A stretch of DNA of 64,000 nt, from the NCBI RefSeq assembly GCF_001598555.1, contig NZ_BCZE01000010.1:1-64000 (forward strand), given 5' to 3'. Position 1 is the stretch's first letter; the number at the start of each line of letters is the position of its first letter. Positions 9,184 to 16,029 of the stretch are shown piece by piece. A program made the position numbers and the translations under genes. Source of the stretch: Novosphingobium rosa NBRC 15208. GTDB taxonomy: Bacteria; Pseudomonadota; Alphaproteobacteria; Sphingomonadales; Sphingomonadaceae. A model generated the notes under the pieces. It was not told where the DNA came from, searched no databases, and saw only the letters and a program-made list of their open reading frames with translations.

Positions 9184-9258
9184 TGGCTGGGGCGGGAGGA
9201 TTCGAACCTCCGCGTGGCGGTACCAAAAACCGCTGCCTTACCGCTTGGCTACGCCCCA
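9184..9258 (-). tRNA. tRNA-Gln (anticodon TTG)
   Basis: On the minus strand the sequence folds as a full cloverleaf. The acceptor stem TGGGGCG (9258-9252) pairs with CGCCCCA, and the D-loop contains AGCGGTAAGG. The anticodon stem GCGGT/ACCGC encloses the loop TTTTGGT, giving anticodon TTG (glutamine). The T-arm is GGAGG-TTCGAAT-CCTCC. A discriminator G and an encoded CCA end the gene at 9184. The remnant integrase lies immediately beyond the 3' end, which fits use of this tRNA as an insertion target. Confidence 0.95.
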
Positions 9259-9370
9259 GCATCGCGGCCTCTATCAGGCCGAGGAGGCGCGCTTTGCCGT
9301 ATTTGGTTTGCCGGGGCAAGAGGGTGGGGGGAATTTTTCATCCACGCCACCGCTTATGCCCGGGCCAGCG

Positions 9371-10234
9371 TTACGCAGGCGCCGTCCCGGCCAGCAGCGC
9401 CGGATCGAGCGCCGCGAAATCTGTCCCCGCATGGCGCTCGCGCAGGCCACCGCTCGGCTTGTTGACGAAGCGGCCACGGCGGGTGCCGGGGCGGGCGTCG
9501 ATCTCGGCCACCCAGCGGCCGACATGTTCATAGTCCTGCGTGGAAAGGAAGTCCGCCGCCTCGCCATAGGCATCGCCCTGAATCAGCCCGCGGAACCAGC
9601 CGAAGGTGGCCATATCGGCGATGGTGTAGTCATCGCCCGCCAGAAAGCGGCTCTCGGCCAGACGGCGGTCGGCCACGTCGAGCAGGCGCTTGGTTTCCAT
9701 CGCATAGCGGTTGATGGCGTATTCGATCTTCTCGGGCGCGTAGAAATAGAAATGTCCGAAGCCGCCGCCGATAAAGGGCGCCGAGCCCATCTGCCACATC
9801 AGCCAGTTGAAGGTCTCGGTGCGGGCCTTGCCGCTGGTGGGCAGGAAGGCGCCGAACTTCTCGGCCAGATGCACCAGGATCGAGCCCGATTCGAAGACCC
9901 GCACCGGCTCGGGGCCGGAGCGGTCCAGCAGCGCCGGGATCTTGGAATTGGGGTTGATGTCGACAAAGCCGCTGCCGAACTGGTCACCATCGCCGATGCC
10001 GATAAACCACGCATCGTAGTCGGCGGCGTAACCAGCTTCGATCAGTTCCTCGAACATGATCGAGGCCTTCTGGCCGTTGGGCGTACCCAGCGAATAGAGC
10101 TGGAAGGCATGCTGCCCGACCGGCAGGTCCTTCTCATGTGTGGCGCCCGCGACGGGGCGGTTGAGCGCGGCGGCCGAAACGCCGGGCTTGTTGTCCCATG
10201 TCCAGACCTTGGGGGGCGTGTAAGTCTCTGTCAC
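9371..10234 (-). CDS. yghU: Glutathione-dependent disulfide-bond oxidoreductase, YghU type
   Basis: This 287-aa cytoplasmic protein is a glutathione S-transferase-fold enzyme that binds two glutathiones and reduces disulfides or peroxides. Hallmarks are the N-terminal extension (PPKVWTWD), the thioredoxin-like half with YSLGTPNGQKASIMFEEL, the cis-proline segment NPNSKIPALLD and the glutathione gamma-Glu contact VFESGSILVHLA. The C-terminal helical half has DYTIADMATFGW. Length and motifs fit YghU/YfcG. The start is a GTG (10234) with AGGAG ten bases upstream. It appears to be transcribed alone; ilvE ends beyond its 5' side on the same strand with about 135 bases between. Confidence 0.92.
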   Translation of the reverse strand: MTETYTPPKVWTWDNKPGVSAAALNRPVAGATHEKDLPVGQHAFQLYSLGTPNGQKASIMFEELIEAGYAADYDAWFIGIGDGDQFGSGFVDINPNSKIPALLDRSGPEPVRVFESGSILVHLAEKFGAFLPTSGKARTETFNWLMWQMGSAPFIGGGFGHFYFYAPEKIEYAINRYAMETKRLLDVADRRLAESRFLAGDDYTIADMATFGWFRGLIQGDAYGEAADFLSTQDYEHVGRWVAEIDARPGTRRGRFVNKPSGGLRERHAGTDFAALDPALLAGTAPA

Positions 10235-10368
10235 CGCGTGGGCACTCCTGTTGGGGGGGGCATGATCGGTGAACAGATAAGGCGCCCCGACCGGCCTTGC
10301 CAGAGGGACGCCTTATGCGATTTGATAATAGATGGCCGTGCGGTGAAAATTCCTGCACGGTGAGCAAT

Positions 10369-11463
10369 TTAGGCCAGCTTCACAACCCAGCCATGCGTGT
10401 CCGGAGCCTGACCGCGCTGGATGGCAACAAGGCGTTCCTTCAGCTTGCCCGTGGTCTGGCCGGGGCCGCCGGTGCCGATGGTGAAGCTGCTGTCGGTGTC
10501 CGACACCTTGCCCACCGGGGTGACGACCGCCGCCGTGCCGCAGGCGAAGGTTTCAAGCAGCTTGCCCGAGGCGGCATCGGCGCGCCACTGGTCGATGCTG
10601 TAGCGCTCCTCGCGCACGGTCAGGCCTTCCTCGCGCGCCAGCGCCAGGATCGAATCGCGGGTGATGCCCGGCAGGATCGTGCCCGAGAGCGGCGGGGTGA
10701 TGAGCGAACCATCCTCGAAGACGAAGTACAGGTTCATGCCGCCCAGCTCCTCGATCCACTTGTGCTCGGCGGCATCAAGGAAGACGACCTGATCGTGGCC
10801 CAGCGCCATGGCCTCGGCCTGCGGCACGAGGCTGGCGGCATAGTTGCCGCCGCACTTGGCCGCGCCCGTGCCGCCCGGCGCCGCGCGGGTGTACTGGCTG
10901 ACCCAGATCGACACGGCAGGCGCGCCCGACTTGAAGTAATTGCCGGCCGGGCTGGCGATCACGATGAACTTGTAGGTCTTGGCCGGTCGCACGCCGAGGA
11001 ACGCCTCGGTGGCGATCATGAAGGGGCGCAGATAGAGCGAGGCGCCATCCTGCTGGGGGATCCAGTCGCGATCGGCCAGCACCAGCGCCTTCACAGCGTC
11101 AACAAAAAGGCTTTCGGGCAGGGTGGGCATGGCGAGGCGCTTGGCGCTCTCGTTGAAGCGCGCCGCATTGGCTTCGGGACGGAACAGCGCGATGGCGCCG
11201 TCCGCCTGCTGGTAGGCCTTGAGGCCTTCGAAGATTTCCTGCGCGTAATGAAGCACGCTGGCCGCCGGATCGAGCGGGATGGGGCCGCGCGGGCCAATCA
11301 CGGCATCATGCCAGCCCTTGCCTTCGGTCCATTCGATGGTCACCATATGGTCGGTGAAATTGGTGCCGAAACCGGGGTTGGCCAGCACAGCCGCGCGCAC
11401 ATCCGCCGGGGTGGGGGCGGGGTGGGGCAGGGGGGTGATGGTCAGTTCGGCGGCACTCGCCAT
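10369..11463 (-). CDS. ilvE: Branched-chain amino acid aminotransferase
   Basis: The 364-aa PLP enzyme makes or degrades Leu, Ile and Val by transamination with glutamate/2-oxoglutarate in the cytoplasm. It is the long class-IV (BCAT2-like) form: HYAQEIFEGLKAY substrate-binding region near residue 73, LYLRPFM near 143, and the PLP-binding lysine in GAAKCGGNY (Lys203). A phosphate-binding loop ends with FACGTAAVVTPVG. The ATG start has AGGAG eight bases upstream. A short-ORF/terminator region lies upstream on the same strand, but its peptides are not rich in branched-chain residues, so classical attenuation is not supported. Confidence 0.95.
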   Translation of the reverse strand: MASAAELTITPLPHPAPTPADVRAAVLANPGFGTNFTDHMVTIEWTEGKGWHDAVIGPRGPIPLDPAASVLHYAQEIFEGLKAYQQADGAIALFRPEANAARFNESAKRLAMPTLPESLFVDAVKALVLADRDWIPQQDGASLYLRPFMIATEAFLGVRPAKTYKFIVIASPAGNYFKSGAPAVSIWVSQYTRAAPGGTGAAKCGGNYAASLVPQAEAMALGHDQVVFLDAAEHKWIEELGGMNLYFVFEDGSLITPPLSGTILPGITRDSILALAREEGLTVREERYSIDQWRADAASGKLLETFACGTAAVVTPVGKVSDTDSSFTIGTGGPGQTTGKLKERLVAIQRGQAPDTHGWVVKLA

Positions 11464-11624
11464 GATGGTTACTCCTTGGGGGACTCGGACGGGTGGCTCT
11501 TTGTACTAAAATTTCACCCAGGGCAAGTCTTAAGACATAAAAATTCGCGAAGCTTCTGATCTAGCACAGGGCGATCAGGGGGCAAAGGTGGCAGTTTCGC
11601 GCAGGAAACAACGACTCAGGGCGG

Positions 11625-11662
11625 TTGTTTGGAAAATGCGCTTCCGCCGGATTTCCAAACAA
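11625..11662. repeat. Perfect 11-bp inverted repeat upstream of ilvE
   Basis: TTGTTTGGAAA at 11625-11635 is matched by its exact complement TTTCCAAACAA at 11652-11662, with a 16-base spacer. It could be a factor-independent terminator stem or an operator for a dimeric regulator of ilvE. There is no long T-run on either side, which slightly favours an operator. Confidence 0.5.
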
Positions 11663-11680
11663 ACTCTTCGCCCAAATGAG

Positions 11681-11715
11681 AAGGGCTGCGATGGCCCGTC
11701 ACCATCACAGCCCTT
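11681..11715 (-). terminator. Strong hairpin after the small minus-strand ORFs
   Basis: AAGGGCTGCGATGG (11681-11694) pairs with CCATCACAGCCCTT (11702-11715): 14 base pairs with one G-U on the RNA, around a seven-base loop. On the minus strand it starts 7 bases after the stop of the small ORF at 11723-11947 and is followed by CTCATTTGGG, a weak T-tract. It probably ends the small transcript before ilvE. Confidence 0.65.
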
Positions 11716-11722
11716 CGCATGG

Positions 11723-11947
11723 TCAGCGGCCAGAAAGTGCCGCCACGAAGCCTTTATCGCTTAATCGAAACTCAGCGATAATGCTCCATGATGCGGGTTG
11801 CCGACCTCTCTGCTGAACCATGAGACATCGGATCACCTCCTTTCGCGCTGTTGAGCCAAGTTGGCCGCGAGGAGGATCTTGTGGCACGGCACCGACCCAA
11901 CCCTTGCGACGGGGCCAACCGGCATCGACCGACTGGCCTTGAGGCAA
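11723..11947 (-). CDS. Putative small basic protein (74 aa) or leader, with internal ribosome-binding site
   Basis: From a TTG at 11947, preceded by AAGGAG at seven bases, a frame of 74 codons runs to a TGA ending at 11723. It encodes a basic, Trp/Arg-containing product beginning PQGQSVDAGWPRRKGW. I recognise no family. Inside it lies the very strong Shine-Dalgarno at 11830-11843, which could also start the same frame again at GTG 11837 or ATG 11821 (32 aa). The terminator hairpin follows at once. It may be a real small protein, a regulatory leader, or an RNA whose coding is secondary; conservation of each frame would tell. Confidence 0.4.
   Translation of the reverse strand: MPQGQSVDAGWPRRKGWVGAVPQDPPRGQLGSTARKEVIRCLMVQQRGRQPASWSIIAEFRLSDKGFVAALSGR
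11772..11828 (-). CDS. Putative 18-codon small ORF behind an exceptionally strong Shine-Dalgarno
   Basis: The ATG at 11828 is seven bases after GGAGG of the sequence AAAGGAGGTGATCC and encodes MSHGSAERSATRIMEHYR before TGA. It overlaps the 74-codon frame in another register. Spacing is ideal, which is the main support; the peptide has no recognisable motif. It is either a genuine small protein or a chance frame within a structured RNA. Confidence 0.35.
   Translation of the reverse strand: MSHGSAERSATRIMEHYR
11830..11843 (-). promoter_or_regulatory. Full-length complement of the 16S rRNA 3' tail (extended Shine-Dalgarno)
   Basis: On the minus strand AAAGGAGGTGATCC complements the whole conserved 16S tail GGATCACCTCCTTT, far beyond the usual four to six bases. 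No other start site inspected closely in this window has such an extended match. It drives one of the small ORFs or acts as a ribosome-binding decoy. Confidence 0.6.
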
Positions 11948-12076
11948 GGTGTGACTCCTTTTGCGGCGCACAACAAGACTTGAATTGCGATTTATTGCTG
12001 GCAATATACTGTGCGCTTTACGGCCTTGGCCACTTATCAACAGGGCTGAGATCAGCGGTTTACCGCAGCACCGCCA

Positions 12077-12652
12077 TCACTGGCGGCAATCCTCGATCAC
12101 GCGCGAAACCTCTGGCCAACTCGGCAGATAGAGCGCCCCCACGCCATCGGCTTTCACCGCGAAACGACCGCGCGAAAAGGCCATGGCGTCCAGCAGCGGA
12201 TCGCGGGCGTTCAGCACGGTTTCCAGCCAGGCGCCGCGCGGCTGCAGCCACAGGGCGCGGGTCTGGCTGGCGGTGATCAAAGTCATGCTGACATTCTGCG
12301 TCGCCCCCGGATTGGGCAGATCGAGCGAGAGGGTGCGGTTGGCAGGGGCGCAGCGGATCACGAAACGGCTGCTGCCCGGCGCGCCGAAGCGGGCAACCGA
12401 TTCGGCACCTTCGCGTGCCCAATGCCAGTCGCCCGGGGTGATTGGCGCATCGCGCCAGTCCGCGACGGGTGCGGGCGGCGGGGGGGGCGGTGTCGGCGCC
12501 GGGCGCACCGGCTGGGGCCGCGGGGCCGGGGCGGGCGGGGGCGTGCTGGCGCAGGCCGCCAGCAGGGCGATCAGGCCGCAGGCCAGAGCCCCGCGCAGCG
12601 CGCGACCGTAACGAGGCGAAAGATAGGGCGAAAGAGCGCGATTTGCCTTCAT
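12077..12652 (-). CDS. Putative lipoprotein with proline-rich linker (191 aa)
   Basis: The N-terminus has a basic segment, a hydrophobic stretch and the lipobox LAAC near residue 34, so the protein should be lipid-anchored. A proline/alanine-rich linker (about residues 38-65, PPPAPAPRPQPVRP) spans away from the membrane. A domain of about 125 residues follows, with WHWAREG and FVIRCAPANRTLSLDLP. The last part resembles small invasion-associated/IalB-like or hypothetical periplasmic proteins of sphingomonads, but I cannot name the family. The ATG at 12652 was chosen over an upstream start because the signal peptide begins there and GGGAGG is adjacent. It is divergent from tlyA. Confidence 0.75.
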   Translation of the reverse strand: MKANRALSPYLSPRYGRALRGALACGLIALLAACASTPPPAPAPRPQPVRPAPTPPPPPPAPVADWRDAPITPGDWHWAREGAESVARFGAPGSSRFVIRCAPANRTLSLDLPNPGATQNVSMTLITASQTRALWLQPRGAWLETVLNARDPLLDAMAFSRGRFAVKADGVGALYLPSWPEVSRVIEDCRQ

Positions 12653-12724
12653 GGCCTCCCTATGGAATGAGGGGCCCGGCTCGGCAAGAGTCGAACCATC
12701 CATTCACCGCCAACAGGTTTCCGC

Positions 12725-13501
12725 TTGAGCCAGTCTTCTGATTCCAAACCCGCCCGTCCTCTCAAGAAGGCCAAGATCCGCGTGGATCAGGCGCTGGTTG
12801 ATCGCGGGCTGGTGGAAAGCCGATCGCGTGCGCAGGCGCTGGTGCTGGCCGGGCTGGTGTTTTCCGGCGAGACCAAGATCGCCAAGCCGGGCCAGACTAT
12901 CCCTGAGGATGCGCCGCTGGAAACGCGCGGGCGCGATCATCCCTGGGTCAGCCGGGGCGGGATCAAGCTGGCCCATGCCATCGATCATTTCGGGCTCGAT
13001 CCCAAGGGCGTCACCGCGATGGACATCGGCAGTTCGACCGGCGGCTTTACCGATGTGCTGCTGACCAAGGGGGCAGAGCATGTCTTCGCGGTCGATTCGG
13101 GCACCAATCAGCTGGCGTGGAAGCTGCGCCAGGATCCGCGCGTCACCGTGCTGGAGCAGACCAGCGCCCGCGTGCTGACCCCCGCCCAGATCGACCGCCC
13201 GTGTGACTGGGTGGTCTGCGACGCCAGCTTCATCGGTCTGGCCAAGGTGCTGGATGTGCCGCTGAAGCTGGCGGCGCCTGTCTGTCGCCTTGTGGCGCTG
13301 ATCAAGCCGCAGTTCGAGGTGGGCCGCACCGAAGTGGGCAAGGGCGGCGTGGTGCGCGACCCCGTGCTGCATGAGCGCGTCTGCGCCGAGGTGCGCGCAT
13401 GGGTGGAAGGTTTGGGATTCGTGGTCGACGGCGTCGTCGAAAGCCCGATCACCGGGCCGGAAGGCAATGTGGAGTTTCTGATCTGCGCCTTGAGAAGCTG
13501 A
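12725..13501 (+). CDS. tlyA: TlyA-family rRNA (cytidine-2'-O) methyltransferase / haemolysin-like protein
   Basis: The 258-aa protein has an N-terminal S4 RNA-binding domain (IRVDQALVDRGLVESRSRAQALVLAG, residues about 18-80). A FtsJ-like SAM methyltransferase domain follows: MDIGSSTGGFTDVLL near residue 98, VFAVDSG near 119, and CDASFIGL near 160. TlyA enzymes 2'-O-methylate cytidines in 16S and 23S rRNA; the haemolysin label is historical. The start is a TTG with AGG shortly upstream; no ATG precedes the S4 domain. A hairpin follows the stop codon. Confidence 0.92.
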   Translation: MSQSSDSKPARPLKKAKIRVDQALVDRGLVESRSRAQALVLAGLVFSGETKIAKPGQTIPEDAPLETRGRDHPWVSRGGIKLAHAIDHFGLDPKGVTAMDIGSSTGGFTDVLLTKGAEHVFAVDSGTNQLAWKLRQDPRVTVLEQTSARVLTPAQIDRPCDWVVCDASFIGLAKVLDVPLKLAAPVCRLVALIKPQFEVGRTEVGKGGVVRDPVLHERVCAEVRAWVEGLGFVVDGVVESPITGPEGNVEFLICALRS

Positions 13502-13505
13502 GGCG

Positions 13506-13524
13506 CGCCCCGCACCACGGGGCG
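13506..13524 (+). terminator. Hairpin after tlyA
   Basis: CGCCCCG (13506-13512) pairs with CGGGGCG (13518-13524) across a five-base loop, a few bases after the tlyA stop, followed by TAATTTCT. It is a plausible intrinsic terminator with a short T-tract. Confidence 0.55.
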
Positions 13525-13843
13525 TAATTTCTACATAGCGGAATAGACGGAGGCAAGGGCCCTTGGGCAATCATCTCCGAAACGGAATAACCCTTAGGCG
13601 GTGGCTTGCGCGGGGGCTTTATCGTGGCATGATGAACGCCTTGTTAAGGATCTCATGCAAAGGTTCCCCCGCCTGATGACCTCCACGATGCAACAGTCTG
13701 CCGCGCGCCCCGCCGATCGACCTGCGCATCGCGGAGACACTCGGTTCACCGCAACAGAATCCTTTTCCACACCGGGATCTTTCCGTAATGTCAGCCGCGA
13801 CAGGCAGGATGCCTTTCATCGTTCGAGCAGGGTCTCCTACCGC
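13525..13843. other. Intergenic stretch between tlyA and the TspO gene
   Basis: No convincing gene. A frame continuous with the TspO gene extends back to 13601, but its translation is basic and low in family character, so it is treated as untranslated. The stretch should hold the tspO promoter; I see no clear consensus. Confidence 0.5.
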
Positions 13844-14398
13844 ATGACCGAGATTGCCTCTTCGCGCCAATTGATGGCCGGCCTGCTGCGCTGGGTTATC
13901 GTGTTCGTGCCCGCCATGCTGCTGCTGGGTTTCGTTTCGGCCTCCGCTTCGGGCAGCGGGCCGGACAATCCGTGGTTCGCGGCGCTGGCCAAGCCCTCGC
14001 TCTATCCTTCCCCCAGCACCTTCCCGGTGGTGTGGAGCGTGGCCTATGTGCTGATGGGCGTGGCGCTTTCGATGATCGCCAGCGCGCGCGGTTCCAGCGG
14101 CCGGGGCCTCGCCATCGGGATCTTCGCGCTGCATCTGCTGGCCAATTTCGCCTGGTCGGTGATCTTCTTCGGCCAGCACAACATCGCGCTGGCGCTGGGC
14201 GATGTGGTGGTGATGGGCATCACGCTGGCCGCCTCGATTGTCCTGTTCGCCCGGCTGCGCCCGGTGGCGGCATGGCTGCTGGCGCCGGTGATGGCCTGGG
14301 TGCTGTTCGCCACGCTGCTCAACTGGCAGGTGCTGAGCCTCAACCCCGATGCCCATGAGGCCGGTCAGGCCGCCGGGGCTGTGCATGTGACGTTCTGA
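13844..14398 (+). CDS. tspO: TspO/MBR family tryptophan-rich sensory protein
   Basis: The 184-aa inner-membrane protein has five predicted membrane helices. It carries family signatures: WFAALAKPSLYPS and FPVVWSVAYVLMGVALSMI in the first half, LLANFAWSVIFFGQHN in the middle and LNWQVLSLNP at the end. TspO proteins bind porphyrins and cholesterol-like ligands and modulate tetrapyrrole or stress responses in alphaproteobacteria. The start at 13844 matches the family; starting at the upstream ATG would add about 80 non-homologous residues. It lies in a run of + strand genes between tlyA and ubiK. Confidence 0.9.
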   Translation: MTEIASSRQLMAGLLRWVIVFVPAMLLLGFVSASASGSGPDNPWFAALAKPSLYPSPSTFPVVWSVAYVLMGVALSMIASARGSSGRGLAIGIFALHLLANFAWSVIFFGQHNIALALGDVVVMGITLAASIVLFARLRPVAAWLLAPVMAWVLFATLLNWQVLSLNPDAHEAGQAAGAVHVTF

Positions 14399-14407
14399 AG
14401 GCTGGCG

Positions 14408-14424
14408 CGCCACGCATCGTGGCG
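14408..14424 (+). terminator. Hairpin after the TspO gene
   Basis: CGCCACG (14408-14414) pairs with CGTGGCG (14418-14424) over a CAT loop, ten bases after the stop codon. Only TT follows, so termination strength is uncertain. Confidence 0.45.
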
Positions 14425-14496
14425 TTAAGGCAGGTTGCAAGCGGACTCGTGGCATCACGGGCCGCAAGACCACACCTATCCGAACGGACCTGACCC

Positions 14497-14748
14497 ATGC
14501 AGAGCGAAAACCCCCTTCTGGCCGATGTCGTCAAGCTGATGAACAGCGCGGCGGGCACGCTGGCCGGCGCCACCCGCGAAGCCCGCGACGGCGCGCGCGA
14601 AAAGCTGCGCGAAACCTTCGGCGGTCTGGATTTCGTGAGCCGCGAAGAGTTCGACGCGGTGAAGACCATGGCCGCCCGGGCGCGCGAAGAGGCCGAGGCT
14701 CTTAAAGAGCGCGTTGCGGCTTTGGAAGCGGCTTTGGCTGCCAAGTAA
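14497..14748 (+). CDS. ubiK: Ubiquinone biosynthesis accessory factor UbiK (BMFP/YqiC family)
   Basis: This 83-aa cytoplasmic protein has an amphipathic N-terminal helix (LLADVVKLMNSAAGTL) and a conserved FVSREEFDAVKTMAARAREE segment. It ends in a trimeric coiled coil (LKERVAALEAALAAK), exactly the YqiC/UbiK layout. It assists aerobic coenzyme Q assembly, linking lipid intermediates to the Ubi metabolon; older names refer to membrane-fusion activity. Length matches the family. A palindromic repeat hairpin follows 16 bases after the stop. Confidence 0.88.
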   Translation: MQSENPLLADVVKLMNSAAGTLAGATREARDGAREKLRETFGGLDFVSREEFDAVKTMAARAREEAEALKERVAALEAALAAK

Positions 14749-14764
14749 GGTTTAAAGGGAAAGT

Positions 14765-14860
14765 GCGAGGGTGTTACACCCTCGCGCTCCCATTTGTGTC
14801 TACGTTGCGCATCGGGTTCGGCCAAAGAGCTAAAGTCGCTGCGCCGCAGGCCTTCAAAAT
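14765..14860 (+). repeat. Palindromic 3'-end repeat, copy 1 (after ubiK)
   Basis: The core hairpin is GCGAGGGTGTTACACCCTCGC (14765-14785) followed by GCTCCC. About 75 further bases, containing GGGTTCGGCC and GCTGCGCCGCAGGC, are shared with the reverse complement of copy 4 near 40690-40750. It stands just after a stop codon in the same relative orientation as the other copies, and probably also works as a terminator. Confidence 0.7.
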
Positions 14861-14929
14861 TTTTGGTTATCGTAAAGGCGCCGGGGCTTTCTGCCTGCGG
14901 TGCCTTTTCGTTGCGCTGGTGGAGAGTTT

Positions 14930-15002
14930 GGACGCGCCGAACGGGTGCCACCACCCTATCGCCGGAAGACGTCTTGGGAGCGCGAGGGGGTAACCCCCTC
15001 GC
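14930..15002 (-). repeat. Palindromic 3'-end repeat, copy 2 (after the EF-hand gene)
   Basis: The core hairpin lies at 14982-15002 (GCGAGGG and CCCTCGC arms). On the minus strand it follows the EF-hand gene stop and continues into GCTCCC and GTCTTCCGGCGA, which is also found in copy 3. Copies 1 and 2 face each other in the space between two convergent genes. Confidence 0.7.
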
Positions 15003-15025
15003 ATCTTCCCTTCTTTCCTAACTCC

Positions 15026-15805
15026 TTATCGACGCGGCGGCGGCCCACCCGGCCCACCGGGGCCGCCAAACCCGCCCGGCCGGCCACCGCGACCCGGCAT
15101 CAGCTTGTCGATCTCGTCGCTGGAGAGGGTGCCGTCCTTGTCGGTGTCGGCCTTGTCGAAACGGACGTGTTCATAGGCCAGCAGTTCGGGCAGGCTCATG
15201 CCGGCGTCGTAATCGGTGTTGGCCTTGGCGATCACCACGGCGTTCAGCGGTTCGACGGCGATGGCAAGGGCGGTGTCGCGCTCGCCGTCGCCCAGAACCG
15301 GGCCGATGCTGTTGGGGATGATCTCGGCGAATTCGCCATTGCCGTTGTCTGACAGCGCCGTCGAACCCAGCTTGCCCTGCCAGGCGATGAATTCGTTCTC
15401 GTCGATCTGGCCGTTGTGGTTGGTGTCGATGGCCTTGAAGCGGGCGCGGATGATCGTGTCGCGGCGGGCGGTGACCACCTGATTGAACTCGGCCAGAGTG
15501 ACGATGCCGTTATGATCGGCGTCGGCGGCGCGGAACATGCTTTCGACGGCTTCATCGAACTTCTTGAGCGAGATGGGCTTCATGTCGCGGGGGCCGCGCG
15601 GGCCGCCGACGGGCATATCCGGGCCGTGGTCAACGCCGCCGCCGGGGCCGCCACCCATACCGGCGCCACCCATGCCGCCGCCCATACCGCCCATGCCACC
15701 CATTCCGCCCATGCCTCCCATCTGCGCCATGGCCGGTGAAGCGGCGATCAGGGTTGCAACGATGGTGGCGAGCGGCAGGGCGAGCCTGCGCGAGGGAGAG
15801 CGCAT
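15026..15805 (-). CDS. Exported EF-hand calcium-binding protein with Gly/Met repeats
   Basis: The 259-aa protein has a signal peptide ending near PAMAQ (residue 28). A low-complexity run of MGG repeats follows (about residues 29-56), then three EF-hand loops: DADHNGIVTLAE, DTNHNGQIDENE and, near the C-terminus, DTDKDGTLSSDE. A Gly/Pro-rich tail ends it. EF-hands bind calcium; the Gly/Met region may be a flexible or metal-contacting spacer. It is probably periplasmic or secreted. The first loop pair is well separated from the third by about 75 residues that may hide a degenerate fourth loop. Function beyond calcium binding is unknown. Confidence 0.85.
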   Translation of the reverse strand: MRSPSRRLALPLATIVATLIAASPAMAQMGGMGGMGGMGGMGGGMGGAGMGGGPGGGVDHGPDMPVGGPRGPRDMKPISLKKFDEAVESMFRAADADHNGIVTLAEFNQVVTARRDTIIRARFKAIDTNHNGQIDENEFIAWQGKLGSTALSDNGNGEFAEIIPNSIGPVLGDGERDTALAIAVEPLNAVVIAKANTDYDAGMSLPELLAYEHVRFDKADTDKDGTLSSDEIDKLMPGRGGRPGGFGGPGGPGGPPPRR

Positions 15806-15934
15806 CGATAATCCTTATGGTTCTGACCGGTGACGGGCGGAGTGGTGCCTTTGCCAAGATTGCTGCCAGATGAACAGGGGGCTTTCGTCGCGCATAAAGC
15901 CCGGCCTGACGGCATATTTGCATCACAGGTGGAG

Positions 15935-16013
15935 AGGGTATGGCGCACAGGTTGGATGCCGCTGCCGTTTCGCCGGAAGACGACATGGGAGCGCGAGGGT
16001 GTAACACCCTCGC
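15935..16013 (-). repeat. Palindromic 3'-end repeat, copy 3 (after purN)
   Basis: The core GCGAGGGTGTAACACCCTCGC is at 15993-16013, 16 bases beyond the purN stop on the minus strand. GCTCCC and CGTCTTCCGGCGAAAC follow, matching copy 2. It lies between purN and the upstream end of the EF-hand gene. Confidence 0.7.
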
Positions 16014-16029
16014 GCTTCACCTTTTTCCT

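Noticed and set aside
10336..10360. Short inverted repeat after ilvE (CCGTGC and GCACGG)
   Set aside because: Six pairs with a 13-base loop and no T-run is too weak to call a terminator.
11826..11843. Segment resembling the end of a 16S rRNA gene (GGATCACCTCCTTT)
   Set aside because: No other 16S sequence precedes it; on the opposite strand it is an ideal Shine-Dalgarno before a start codon, which explains it better.
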